Below, one piece after another: positions 1 to 8,462 of a stretch of 64,000 nucleotides of DNA (the stretch's first letter is position 1; every line of letters begins with the position of its first letter). The notes under the pieces were generated by a model. It saw nothing but the letters and a program-made list of their open reading frames with translations, searched no databases and was not told where the DNA came from. Both the position numbers and the translations under genes were made by a program. The stretch comes from an uncultured Tateyamaria sp. (GTDB taxonomy: Bacteria; Pseudomonadota; Alphaproteobacteria; Rhodobacterales; Rhodobacteraceae). The stretch spans positions 434,001 to 498,000 of the forward strand of contig NZ_CANNCF010000002.1 of NCBI RefSeq assembly GCF_947503045.1, written 5' to 3'.

Positions 1-288
1 CAGGCCCAGATTGCCGAGGCGCTGGCCGAACCCGTGCAGCAAATCTGCGAGGCGGTGATGACGGCCCTTGAAACGACGCCCCCCGACCTTGCGGCAGACA
101 TCGTGGATCGCGGTGTGATGCTGACAGGTGGCGGCGCGCTCTTGGGTGATCTCGACCTTGCGCTGCGCGAACAAACCGGTCTGGCCGTGTCCATCGCGGA
201 TGAAAGCCTGAACTGCGTGGCCCTCGGCACCGGCAAGGCACTGGAATACGAAACCCAGCTGCGCCACGCCATCGATTATGACAGCTAG
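1..288 (+). CDS. mreB: Rod shape-determining protein MreB, C-terminal part (5' end outside window)
   Basis: The open frame enters from the left edge and runs to a TAG, giving the last 95 residues of the bacterial actin homologue MreB. The visible part carries the MreB-type nucleotide-binding loop MLTGGGALLGDLD and the usual ending in which a conserved CVALGTGKALE stretch closes the second ATPase lobe. MreB polymerises under the inner membrane and guides the elongation machinery encoded just downstream (mreC, mreD, mrdA, rodA). Only the C-terminus can be judged, so activity cannot be assessed. The identity is supported both by sequence and by the following mreC. Confidence 0.95.
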   Translation, partial: QAQIAEALAEPVQQICEAVMTALETTPPDLAADIVDRGVMLTGGGALLGDLDLALREQTGLAVSIADESLNCVALGTGKALEYETQLRHAIDYDS

Positions 289-344
289 GGCGCGTTAAGA
301 CTCTGCTAACTACGTAAGTATTTGAAATTATTGTGATTGCGAAA

Positions 345-361
345 TGTCCCAGCGTGGGACA
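345..361. promoter_or_regulatory. Perfect inverted repeat in the mreB-mreC spacer
   Basis: TGTCCCA and TGGGACA, 7-bp arms around a GCG loop, lie in the 144-bp spacer between mreB and mreC. There is no T-run after it, so it is not a typical intrinsic terminator. It could be an mRNA stem that tunes expression of mreB relative to mreCD, or a protein-binding site. A CtrA-like box lies just upstream at 295-309. Confidence 0.35.
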
Positions 362-432
362 CCAGGTCACTTGCCATGGATCGGCAAATATCAGACCATC
401 GCGTCAACCTGCCCCAACTGAGGTGAGCAATC

Positions 433-1332
433 TTGGCCAAGGACAGCACAAATGTCGACTATACCGGCCCGCTGCGGCGGCTGGTTCTGGCTGTGCTGGT
501 CCTGCTCCTGACGGGCACCTTCCTGCTCTGGCGGATCGACAGCCCGAGGGTCGAGAGATTCCGCGCGCAGGTCACCGATCAGATCGTGCCGAACCTCGAC
601 TGGGCGATGGCCCCGATCACCGGCACCATCAATCTCGCGCGCGATTTCCAAAGCTACCGCCGCATCGTCGAGCAGAACTCGGAACTCCGCCGCGAGCTCC
701 GCCAGATGCAAAGCTGGAAAGAAGCTGCTCTGCAGCTCGAACAGGAAAACGCGCGCCTGCTCGACCTCAACAACGTCCGCCTCGACCCGCGCCTGACCTA
801 CATCACCGGCGTGGTGCTGGCTGATTCAGGCTCCCCCTTCCGCCAGTCCGTGCTGCTGAATGTGGGCGCGCGCGACGGCATCGTCGAAGGCTGGGCCACC
901 ATGGACGGCATCGGTCTTGTCGGTCGGATTTCGGGCGTGGCGCAGAACACGTCCCGCGTCATCATGGTCACTGACGCCTCCAGTCGGATACCGGCCGTCA
1001 TCCAGCCCTCAGGCCAGCGCGCCATCGTGGCAGGCGACAACTCCGCCGCGCCGCCCATCGACTTCCTGGAAAACCCCGACCTCGTGCGCCCCGGCGACCG
1101 GGTTGTGACCAGCGGCGATGGCGGCGTCTTTCCCGCCGGTCTGCTGCTTGGACAAGTCGCCGCCGACCCGGGCGGACGGCTGCGCGTGCGCCTCGCGGCG
1201 GACTACGAACGGCTCGAATTCCTGCGCGTACTGCGCCATTACGGGAACGAGCCCGTTTCGGACACCACCGACGTGCTGGGCGGTCAGGACGGCGCGGAAC
1301 AACCGCCCGAGCTGACCGAGGTGACGGAATGA
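433..1332 (+). CDS. mreC: Rod shape-determining protein MreC
   Basis: Bitopic inner-membrane protein of the elongasome that links cytoplasmic MreB to the periplasmic synthases PBP2 and RodA. Residues about 14-34 form one transmembrane helix, about 70-115 a charged coiled coil starting at the ELRRELRQ region, and the rest the periplasmic beta domain with the typical GLVGRISGV and SGDGGVFPAG segments. Length 299 aa is usual for the family. The start is a TTG, chosen because GAGG at 420-423 lies 9 bp upstream and because this gives the expected short cytoplasmic tail. The last codons overlap mreD by 4 bp, indicating translational coupling. Confidence 0.95.
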   Translation: MAKDSTNVDYTGPLRRLVLAVLVLLLTGTFLLWRIDSPRVERFRAQVTDQIVPNLDWAMAPITGTINLARDFQSYRRIVEQNSELRRELRQMQSWKEAALQLEQENARLLDLNNVRLDPRLTYITGVVLADSGSPFRQSVLLNVGARDGIVEGWATMDGIGLVGRISGVAQNTSRVIMVTDASSRIPAVIQPSGQRAIVAGDNSAAPPIDFLENPDLVRPGDRVVTSGDGGVFPAGLLLGQVAADPGGRLRVRLAADYERLEFLRVLRHYGNEPVSDTTDVLGGQDGAEQPPELTEVTE

Positions 1333-1865
1333 ACGAACAGGTCTCTTCCCGGCTCTGGACCATGCGGCTGGCCTTTGGTCTGTTGGTCCTGGGTATCGTG
1401 TTTCTGCACCTGTTGCCGCTCCAAACCGGTGCAGGTGGTCTGATCTGGCCCAACTTTGTCCTCTGTTTCGCGCTGGCATGGTCGGTGCGACGCCCCGAAT
1501 TTGTCCCCGCCACGCTGTTGGCGGGTATGTTCCTGTTGTCCGATTTGCTGCTGCAGCGCCCGCCAGGCCTTTGGGCTGTGCTGGCGCTGATCGCCTGCGA
1601 GCAGATGAAGGCACAATCACGCGCGCTGCGGGACGCCTCGATCGCAAGTGAGTTCGTGTCGGTGGCGATATGGATCGTCGGCGTGGGCATTGCCTATCAA
1701 CTCATCCTCGCCGTGCTGCTGGTCGAAGGGACGCCGCTTGGCCCGGCGCTCATCCAGATCGCAGTGACTGTGCTGGCCTATCCGCTGGTGGTGGCCATCA
1801 CACATGGGCCGTTGGGCGTGCGCAAGGCTGCCCCGAACGAGCTGGGCGGCAGGGGGATCGGGTAA
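1329..1865 (+). CDS. mreD: Rod shape-determining protein MreD
   Basis: Small polytopic inner-membrane partner of MreC (178 aa). Most of the protein consists of hydrophobic helices: about 11-30, a short pair around 35-70, then 110-130 and 135-155. This matches MreD, which has little sequence conservation and is recognised mainly by position and topology. It starts by a 4-bp ATGA overlap with mreC and its TAA shares one base with the mrdA start (TAATG), so mreC, mreD and mrdA are very probably translated as a coupled set. Identity rests on both topology and context. Confidence 0.9.
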   Translation: MNEQVSSRLWTMRLAFGLLVLGIVFLHLLPLQTGAGGLIWPNFVLCFALAWSVRRPEFVPATLLAGMFLLSDLLLQRPPGLWAVLALIACEQMKAQSRALRDASIASEFVSVAIWIVGVGIAYQLILAVLLVEGTPLGPALIQIAVTVLAYPLVVAITHGPLGVRKAAPNELGGRGIG

Positions 1866-3808
1866 TGAAACGTCCCCGCATAGATGCAGAGGCGAACCAT
1901 CGCCTGATCACCCGCCGCGCGGCCATTCTGGGCGGTGTGCAACTCGCCTTCGTCGGTGCCCTTGGCGCACGGATGCAGTTCCTGCAGGTCGATCAGGCCG
2001 ACCAGTTCCGCCTGCTGGCCGAAGAAAACCGGATCAACATCCGCATCATTCCCCCCGCGCGCGGCGAAGTCTTTGACCGCAATGGCGTCGCGTTGGCGCG
2101 CAATGTGCCGAGCTATCGCATCGTCGTGGTGCGCGAAGATGCAGGCGACGTCGCCGATGTGCTGAACCGTCTGGGCAAGGTCATCGACCTCGACCCAGAA
2201 GAGGTCGAACGTGCCATGGCCGAGATGAAACGCTCGGCCCCGTTCCTACCCATCACCGTGGCGGACGAGGTCGCGTGGGAGGATCTGAGCCGCGTGTCGG
2301 TCAACGCCCCCGCCCTGCCCGGTGTCACGCCCGAGGTGGGCCTGAGCCGCGTCTATCCGTTCGGGTCAGACTATGCCCACGTACTGGGCTACGTGGGCCC
2401 GGTCAGTGACTATGATCTTGAACGGCTCGACGATCCGGACCAGTTGCTGCGCATTCCGCGCTTTCAGATCGGCAAGGTCGGGGTCGAGGCCAAGGTCGAA
2501 GACACCTTGCGTGGCAAGGCCGGTGCGCGCCGCGTCGAAGTGAACGCCGCAGGCCGTGTGATGCGCGAACTGGACCGGCGCGAGGGAACCCCCGGCTCTG
2601 ATCTGCAACTGACCATCGATTCCAAGCTGCAAAGCTACGTGCAGGCCCGCCTCAACGGCGAAAGCGCAAGCACCGTGGTGATGGATGCGACGACGGGCGA
2701 CCTGCTCGCCATTTCCTCGGCGCCCACTTACGATCCCAACCTGTTTGTGCGCGGCATTTCCTCGCGGGACTATTCGGCGCTGACGGAAAACAAATACCGC
2801 CCGCTGGCCTCCAAAACCGTGCAGGGCATCTATCCGCCAGGATCGACCTTCAAGATGATCACCGCCATGGCCGCCCTCGAAGAAGGGCTGATTGGCCCCG
2901 ACGACACCGTCTATTGCCCGGGTCATCTTGAGGTTTCAGGCCGTCGTTTCCACTGCTGGAAACGGGCGGGCCACGGCTGGGTCAACCTGCAGAACTCACT
3001 CAAGCAATCCTGCGACGTCTACTACTACGATCTCGCCGTAAAGGTCGGGATAGAAAAGATTTCGGCAATGGCCAACCGCTTTGGCCTTGGCATTCGGCAC
3101 GATGTGCCGATGTCGGCCGTGGCACAGGGGCTGACCCCGACAAAGGCGTGGAAGACACGCACCCACGGGCAGGACTGGCGCGTGGGTGATACGGTCAACG
3201 CCTCGATCGGGCAGGGTTACATGCTGGCCTCGCCGCTGCAGCTAGCCGTGATGGCCTCGCGGCTGGCAAGCGGGAATGAGGTCAAGCCACGCCTGATCAA
3301 ATCCGTCGACGGCATCGAACAGCCCGTCCTTGGTGGCGGCAGCCTTGGGCTGAATGAAAACAACTTGCGCAAAATGCGTCGCGCGATGTTTGACGTGGTC
3401 AATGATCGGCGCGGCACAGGTTATGGCAGCCGGATCATCGAGGACGGAATGCGCATGGCGGGCAAGACCGGCACCAGCCAGGTCCGCAACATCACCGCCG
3501 CCGAACGCGCGCGCGGCGTCACCCGCAACGAGGACCTGCCGTGGGAGCGGCGCGATCACGCGCTGTTCGTGAATTACGCGCCATACGACAATCCCAAATA
3601 CGCCGTGGCGGTGGTGGTTGAGCATGGTGGTGGTGGGTCGCGCGCTGCCGCCCCCATCGCGCGCGATGTGACCCTGCAGGCGCTTTATGGCGGCGATCCC
3701 CCGCTTGAGGCCTATCCGACCAAGGACCGTGACCGCATCCGCAAACAGCAAAGCGATCTGCGCGCGATCCAGCCGCTGGCCAATATCAACGGCAAGGATC
3801 AGGCATGA
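1865..3808 (+). CDS. mrdA: Penicillin-binding protein 2 (PBP2), peptidoglycan DD-transpeptidase
   Basis: Class B PBP that crosslinks peptidoglycan during lateral growth with RodA. A membrane anchor lies at about residues 17-38, followed by the PBP dimerisation (pedestal) domain and the transpeptidase domain. The catalytic motifs are visible: STFK at 327-330 (nucleophile Ser327), a Ser-Cys-Asp version of the SxN motif in the QSCDVYYYD stretch, and KTG at 534-536. The length of 647 aa is normal. I place the start at the ATG directly after mreD rather than at an upstream in-frame ATG inside mreD, because only this start gives a normal N-terminus (MKRPRIDAE). The gene overlaps rodA by 4 bp. Confidence 0.96.
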   Translation: MKRPRIDAEANHRLITRRAAILGGVQLAFVGALGARMQFLQVDQADQFRLLAEENRINIRIIPPARGEVFDRNGVALARNVPSYRIVVVREDAGDVADVLNRLGKVIDLDPEEVERAMAEMKRSAPFLPITVADEVAWEDLSRVSVNAPALPGVTPEVGLSRVYPFGSDYAHVLGYVGPVSDYDLERLDDPDQLLRIPRFQIGKVGVEAKVEDTLRGKAGARRVEVNAAGRVMRELDRREGTPGSDLQLTIDSKLQSYVQARLNGESASTVVMDATTGDLLAISSAPTYDPNLFVRGISSRDYSALTENKYRPLASKTVQGIYPPGSTFKMITAMAALEEGLIGPDDTVYCPGHLEVSGRRFHCWKRAGHGWVNLQNSLKQSCDVYYYDLAVKVGIEKISAMANRFGLGIRHDVPMSAVAQGLTPTKAWKTRTHGQDWRVGDTVNASIGQGYMLASPLQLAVMASRLASGNEVKPRLIKSVDGIEQPVLGGGSLGLNENNLRKMRRAMFDVVNDRRGTGYGSRIIEDGMRMAGKTGTSQVRNITAAERARGVTRNEDLPWERRDHALFVNYAPYDNPKYAVAVVVEHGGGGSRAAAPIARDVTLQALYGGDPPLEAYPTKDRDRIRKQQSDLRAIQPLANINGKDQA

Positions 3809-4944
3809 GTTATCTTGAGTACAATGCCAAATACGTCCCTACCGGGCCGCGCAAGATCCTGTACCTGAACTGGCCGCTGGCCCTGTTGCTGGCGGCGGTG
3901 GCCGGGGTCGGTATTCTGATGCTTTATTCCGTGGCGGGTGGGTCGTTTACCCCCTGGGCCGAACCGCAGATGAAACGCTTTGCCGTTGGGTTTGTGCTGA
4001 TGGTGATGGTGGCCATGGTGCCCGCTTGGTTCTGGCGCAATATGGCGTCGGTAGCCTATCTGGGCACGCTTTTGTTGCTGCTGGGTGTCGAGTTTTTTGG
4101 CTCGATCGGCATGGGCGCGCAGCGCTGGATCGACCTTGGATTCATTCGCCTGCAACCGTCCGAGTTGATGAAAGTGACGCTGGTGCTGGTGCTGGCCGCC
4201 TATTACGACTGGCTGCCCGCGGCGCGCAAATCGCGCCCCCTCTGGGTGATCTTGCCGGTGATCCTGATCCTGATTCCGACGGCTCTGGTGCTGCGCCAGC
4301 CCGACCTTGGCACCTCGATCCTGCTGATGGCTGCCGGTGGCGGGCTGATGTTTCTGGCCGGTGTGCACTGGGCCTATTTCGCTGCCGTCATTGCCGCCGG
4401 GGTTGGGCTGATCACTGCCGTTCTGCAATCGCGGGGCACCACCTGGCAGTTGCTGCAGGACTATCAGTTTCGCCGGATCGACACCTTTCTCGACCCCAGC
4501 TCTGATCCGCTGGGCGCGGGCTATCACATCACCCAATCCAAGATCGCGCTGGGGTCTGGCGGCTGGACGGGGCGAGGCTTTATGCAAGGCACGCAAAGCC
4601 GTTTGAACTTTCTGCCGGAAAAGCACACCGACTTCATCTTTACCACGCTGGCCGAGGAATTCGGGTTCATCGGGGCGTTCTCTTTGCTCACGCTATATGC
4701 GCTGATCATCCTTTTCTGTGTGGTCTCTGCGCTGGCGAACAAGGATCGGTTTTCATCCCTTCTGACGCTGGGGATCGCGCTCAACTTCTTCCTGTTCTTT
4801 GCGGTGAACATGTCGATGGTCATGGGGTTGGCCCCTGTTGTCGGTGTGCCCCTGCCGCTGGTCAGCTATGGCGGGTCGGCCATGCTGGTTCTGATGCTCG
4901 CCTTTGGTCTGGCCCAAAGCGCGCATGTCCACCGCCCCCGCTAA
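3805..4944 (+). CDS. rodA: RodA, SEDS-family peptidoglycan glycosyltransferase
   Basis: Polytopic SEDS protein that polymerises lipid II into glycan strands in complex with PBP2. It has about ten hydrophobic segments over 379 aa and the family hallmarks: an AQRWIDLG region, LQPSELMK, the RQPDLGTS loop, FLPEKHTDFIF (including the conserved acidic position of the large extracellular loop), and the C-terminal PLPLVSYGGSAM signature. It begins with an ATGA overlap with mrdA and closes the rod operon; the next gene follows after 39 bp and is functionally unrelated, so it may or may not be cotranscribed. Confidence 0.96.
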   Translation: MSYLEYNAKYVPTGPRKILYLNWPLALLLAAVAGVGILMLYSVAGGSFTPWAEPQMKRFAVGFVLMVMVAMVPAWFWRNMASVAYLGTLLLLLGVEFFGSIGMGAQRWIDLGFIRLQPSELMKVTLVLVLAAYYDWLPAARKSRPLWVILPVILILIPTALVLRQPDLGTSILLMAAGGGLMFLAGVHWAYFAAVIAAGVGLITAVLQSRGTTWQLLQDYQFRRIDTFLDPSSDPLGAGYHITQSKIALGSGGWTGRGFMQGTQSRLNFLPEKHTDFIFTTLAEEFGFIGAFSLLTLYALIILFCVVSALANKDRFSSLLTLGIALNFFLFFAVNMSMVMGLAPVVGVPLPLVSYGGSAMLVLMLAFGLAQSAHVHRPR

Positions 4945-4983
4945 GGAAATGCCCATGGCCCTGTTCCACCTCGCGTTCGCGCC

Positions 4984-5916
4984 ATGAGCGTCAACGTCCT
5001 GTTCGCCGCCACCCAAGCCCGCTGGGATGAATACGAAGCCCCCCTGCGCGCGGCCATCGCCGCCGTGGGTGTGGACGCTCAGATCGCCACCGGCATGGCG
5101 CCCGCAGACGTCGACTACATCGTCTACGCGCCCAACTCCGAATTGCAGGATTTCACGCCTTACACCCGCGCCAAGGCGGTGCTGAACCTTTGGGCGGGGG
5201 TCGAGGCCATCGTCGGCAACCCGACGCTGCACCTGCCCCTGTGCCGGATGGTGGACCCGGCCCTGACCCAAGGGATGATCGAATGGGTTACGGGCCACAT
5301 ACTGCGCCTGCATCTGGGAATGGACGCACATATCAACGCCGCGCCCGGCACGTGGAAGCCCAAGGCGCCACCGCTGGCCTTTGACACCCGCGTCACCGTT
5401 CTGGGTATGGGCGAGCTTGGAGCGGCCTGTGCCACGGCACTCAGCGCCCTTGGGTTTGACATGGCCGGTTGGAGCCGATCGCCAAAGCAGATCGACGGTG
5501 TCACCTGTTTTTCCGGCCCTGATGGGCTCGACGACAGTCTCGGACGAGCGGAATATTGCGTGTTGCTGCTGCCCAGCACAGCGGCGACGGAAAACACGCT
5601 GGATGCCCGCACGCTGGCGCTGATGCCGAAAGGTGCGCGCATCCTGAACCCGGGGCGCGGACCGCTGATCGATGACGATGCCCTTTTGGCCGCTCTGGAC
5701 ACGGACCAGATCGACCATGCCACGCTGGATGTGTTCCGGATCGAACCGCTGCCTGCGGATCATCCATTCTGGACGCATCCCAAAGTCACCGTGACCCCGC
5801 ATGTCGCCTCTGAGACCCGTGCGGCCTATTCGGCCAAGACCATCGCGGAGAACATTCGGCGGGGCGAAGCCGGTTTGCCGTTCGTGCATGCGGTGGACCG
5901 CACAGCGGGTTACTGA
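4984..5916 (+). CDS. D-2-hydroxyacid dehydrogenase, glyoxylate/hydroxypyruvate reductase A-like
   Basis: NAD(P)H-dependent reductase of the D-2-hydroxyacid dehydrogenase superfamily (310 aa), closest in layout to GhrA, which reduces glyoxylate and hydroxypyruvate to glycolate and glycerate. The Rossmann motif GMGELG sits near residue 139. The catalytic Arg/Glu/His set falls in the regions LNPGRGPLID, DVFRIEPLP and VTPHVAS, the last carrying the expected His. The gene has the same direction as rodA, 39 bp downstream, but nothing ties it to cell-wall growth. Exact substrate cannot be read from the sequence. Confidence 0.85.
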   Translation: MSVNVLFAATQARWDEYEAPLRAAIAAVGVDAQIATGMAPADVDYIVYAPNSELQDFTPYTRAKAVLNLWAGVEAIVGNPTLHLPLCRMVDPALTQGMIEWVTGHILRLHLGMDAHINAAPGTWKPKAPPLAFDTRVTVLGMGELGAACATALSALGFDMAGWSRSPKQIDGVTCFSGPDGLDDSLGRAEYCVLLLPSTAATENTLDARTLALMPKGARILNPGRGPLIDDDALLAALDTDQIDHATLDVFRIEPLPADHPFWTHPKVTVTPHVASETRAAYSAKTIAENIRRGEAGLPFVHAVDRTAGY

Positions 5917-5976
5917 CATCACAACCACCTCACGCACAGGTGTATTGTACCAATCGGTTCCGAACTCTACCTTATG

Positions 5977-6007
5977 GGTGTCGACCAGCAGAGTGGTCGA
6001 CCTGACA
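5977..6007. promoter_or_regulatory. Long interrupted inverted repeat in the leader of the SPW-like membrane gene
   Basis: GTCGACC (5980-5986) and GGTCGAC (5995-6001) pair around an 8-base loop, and the flanks GGTGTC and GACACACC extend the pairing with a small bulge. The repeat ends about 10 bp before the ribosome-binding site of the gene at 6027, so it could be an operator or a translation-modulating stem. There is no T-run to suggest termination of the upstream gene. Confidence 0.4.
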
Positions 6008-6026
6008 CACCATTTTGGAGACCACC

Positions 6027-6395
6027 ATGCACCGCTTTTTCACTCAAAAAATGCACGCCTATATCGACTATCCCGTGGCCCTTGGACTGATCGCAATGCC
6101 GTTCCTGCTGAATATCGGGGCGACAAACCAGGTGGCCTTTGCTCTGTCGATCGTGACAGGGTTTGCCGCGCTGGCGCTGACCGCGCTGACGGATCACGAA
6201 ACCGGGATTATCCGTGTGCTGCCCTACAAACTGCACCTAATCGTTGACGGTCTTGTTGGTGCAACATTTGTTGCCGCACCATTCCTGTTCGGCTTCACCG
6301 GATTTGACGCCGCCTACTACTGGGTTCTGGGCGCAACCGTTCTGGTCGTGGTCGGCGCACACAAGGCCGACGAGGCCGCCGTCGCCGCCGAGTAA
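6027..6395 (+). CDS. Small SPW-repeat-like integral membrane protein
   Basis: Predicted 122-aa inner-membrane protein with about four hydrophobic helices (roughly 14-31, 35-53, 66-84 and 92-110) in two similar halves, as in the SPW-repeat group: each half has a short polar start, then a helix pair (compare DYPVALGLI and HLIVDGLVG). Function is unknown. An in-frame TTG at 6015 is possible, but the ATG at 6027 has TGGAG 6 bp upstream and gives a normal N-terminus, so I use it. The gene stands alone between a plus-strand dehydrogenase and a convergent peptidase. Confidence 0.75.
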   Translation: MHRFFTQKMHAYIDYPVALGLIAMPFLLNIGATNQVAFALSIVTGFAALALTALTDHETGIIRVLPYKLHLIVDGLVGATFVAAPFLFGFTGFDAAYYWVLGATVLVVVGAHKADEAAVAAE

Positions 6396-6412
6396 CGCAC
6401 ATGGCTGGCGGC

Positions 6413-8425
6413 TTATGCCGCCAGTCCGCGCCCTTTCAAAAGGGCCTCGACCCCCGGCAGGCGCCCGCGAAACGCGGTGTAAAGTTCGCCTGCATCCACT
6501 GATCCCCCCGTGCTCAGAATATGCGCCTCAAGGGCCTGCGCCTGTTCGGGATCAAATGGACCGCCCGCCTCTTCAAAGGCGGCAAACGCATCCGCATCCA
6601 TCACCTCGGACCACATGTAGCTGTAATAGCCCGAGGAATAGCCGTCGCCCGCAAACACATGGGCAAAATGCGGCGTCGCGTGGCGCATCGTGATCGCGGC
6701 AGGCATGCCCAGTGCCTCCAGAACCTCGGCCTGTTTCGCCATCGGATCGGCAGGGGCCGCCCCATCATGAAACGCCAGATCGACGAGGGCCGAGGCGACA
6801 TATTCCACGGTCTGGAACCCCATGTCATAAGTCGCTGCGGCCAGCACATTCTCGAGCAATTCGGCTGGCATCGCCTCGCCCGTGTCCGCATGTACCGCAA
6901 AATCACGCAGCACCTCGGGCACCTCCAGCCAGTGTTCATAAAGCTGGCTGGGCAGCTCCACGAAATCACGCGCCACCGAAGTGCCGCTGACGGATTCATA
7001 GGTCACATCCGACAGCATCTGGTGCAGTGCATGGCCAAATTCGTGAAACAGCGTGCGCGCATCGTCATAAGAGAGCAGCGCCGGATCACCCTTGGCAAAG
7101 TTGCAGACGTTGATGACAACCGGGGCCTGCGCCTCAGGGAATTTCGCCTGCGCACGCATCGCCGAGCACCACGCGCCGGACCGTTTTGAGCCGCGGGCGA
7201 AATAGTCGCCAATAAACACTGCCACATGCGCGCCGCGCCGCGTCACCTCCCACGCCCGGCAATCTGGGTGGTAAAGCGGGATATCCAGCGGCTTAAACTC
7301 CAACCCGAACAGGCGGCTTGCACAGGAAAACGACGCCTCGATCATCTTTTCGAGCTGGAAATACGGCTTGACCTCTGCCTCATCCAGATCGTGCAAATCC
7401 TTGCGGCGACGTTCCGAATAAAACCGCCAGTCCCAGGGTGCCAGCGGGCCGTTGACCCCGTCCTGCACCATCATCTGTTCCAGCGCCCAGGCATCCGCCT
7501 CGGCCTGTGCCTTGGCCGGTTCCCACACCTGCATCAGCAGCGCGCGCACGGCTTCGGGCGTCTTGGCCATCTCGGTTTCCAGCTTGTAAGCGGCAAAGTT
7601 CTCATAGCCGAGCAGCTTGGCTCGCTCTTCGCGCAAGGTGAGGATTTCGGCGGCAATCGCGCGGTTGTCCGTCGCCCCGCCATTGGCCCCGCGCGCAGTC
7701 CACGCCTTGTAGGCTTTTTCGCGCAGATCGCGCCGGGTCGAGAATTGCAGGAACGGCACGATCAGGGACCGCGACAGGGTCACGACGGGGCCATCGACGC
7801 CTTTTTCCTCACCGGCTGCGCGGGCGGTACTCACGACAAAATCAGGCAGCCCGGCCAGATCGCCCTCGCCCAGTTCCATGAACCAGTCCCGCTCGTCCGC
7901 CAGCAGATTCTGGGTAAAGGAGGTGCCCAATTCGGCCAAGCGCCCCTTGATCTCCTTCATCCGTGCCTCGTCCGCCCCTTCCAGCGCCGCGCCAGAGCGG
8001 ACAAAGCCGCGATGGGTCAGCATCAACACGCGCGCCTGTTCATCCGTCAGGTCAAGCTGGTCGCGGGCGGCATTGACCGCAGCCACGCGGGCAAAGAGCG
8101 CCTTGTTACCCGAAATCTCGGCAAAATGCGCCGCCAGCTTGGGCGAAAAGTCGCGCTGCAGCGCCTCGCGCTCTGGATTGCTGTCCGCGCCCGCGACTGT
8201 GTAAAATGTGCCCAGCACCTTATCGAGATCACGGCCCACAGCCTCCAGAGCTTCGATCGTGTTGGCGAAAGTGGCAGGTTCTTCAGCCCCGGCTATCGCG
8301 TCGATTTCTGCGCGGTGCCGCTCCAGTGCGATATCGAGCGCGGGGGCGAAATCCTCATCTGAAATGGCATCGAAGGGGGCGATCTGGAACGGCGTGTCCC
8401 AGTCCTGCAAAAGCACGTTTGTCAT
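6413..8425 (-). CDS. M3-family zinc oligopeptidase (oligopeptidase A / peptidyl-dipeptidase type)
   Basis: Cytoplasmic thimet-type metallopeptidase of 670 aa that degrades short peptides. The zinc site HEFGH is at residues 461-465, followed by the second ligand region around the conserved Glu of the ETPSQL-like stretch (here VELPSQLYEHW). The C-terminal YYSYMWSEVMDAD signature of the Dcp/OpdA branch is present. The start at 8425 has an AAGGAG ribosome-binding site, whereas the longer frame starting at 8449 does not. It could be OpdA (PrlC) or Dcp, and sequence inspection alone does not separate them. It follows the moeB-like gene by 37 bp on the same strand. Confidence 0.9.
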   Translation of the reverse strand: MTNVLLQDWDTPFQIAPFDAISDEDFAPALDIALERHRAEIDAIAGAEEPATFANTIEALEAVGRDLDKVLGTFYTVAGADSNPEREALQRDFSPKLAAHFAEISGNKALFARVAAVNAARDQLDLTDEQARVLMLTHRGFVRSGAALEGADEARMKEIKGRLAELGTSFTQNLLADERDWFMELGEGDLAGLPDFVVSTARAAGEEKGVDGPVVTLSRSLIVPFLQFSTRRDLREKAYKAWTARGANGGATDNRAIAAEILTLREERAKLLGYENFAAYKLETEMAKTPEAVRALLMQVWEPAKAQAEADAWALEQMMVQDGVNGPLAPWDWRFYSERRRKDLHDLDEAEVKPYFQLEKMIEASFSCASRLFGLEFKPLDIPLYHPDCRAWEVTRRGAHVAVFIGDYFARGSKRSGAWCSAMRAQAKFPEAQAPVVINVCNFAKGDPALLSYDDARTLFHEFGHALHQMLSDVTYESVSGTSVARDFVELPSQLYEHWLEVPEVLRDFAVHADTGEAMPAELLENVLAAATYDMGFQTVEYVASALVDLAFHDGAAPADPMAKQAEVLEALGMPAAITMRHATPHFAHVFAGDGYSSGYYSYMWSEVMDADAFAAFEEAGGPFDPEQAQALEAHILSTGGSVDAGELYTAFRGRLPGVEALLKGRGLAA

Positions 8426-8462
8426 GTGGGCGAACTCCTTTGACCCCAATGTAGGGCGCTGT

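Noticed and set aside
391-711. Long minus-strand open frames opposite mreC and elsewhere (for example 998-1690, 4753-5937, 21450-22862, 25729-27555)
   Set aside because: They are mirror frames of real genes in GC-rich DNA; they lack homology, ribosome-binding sites and plausible composition.
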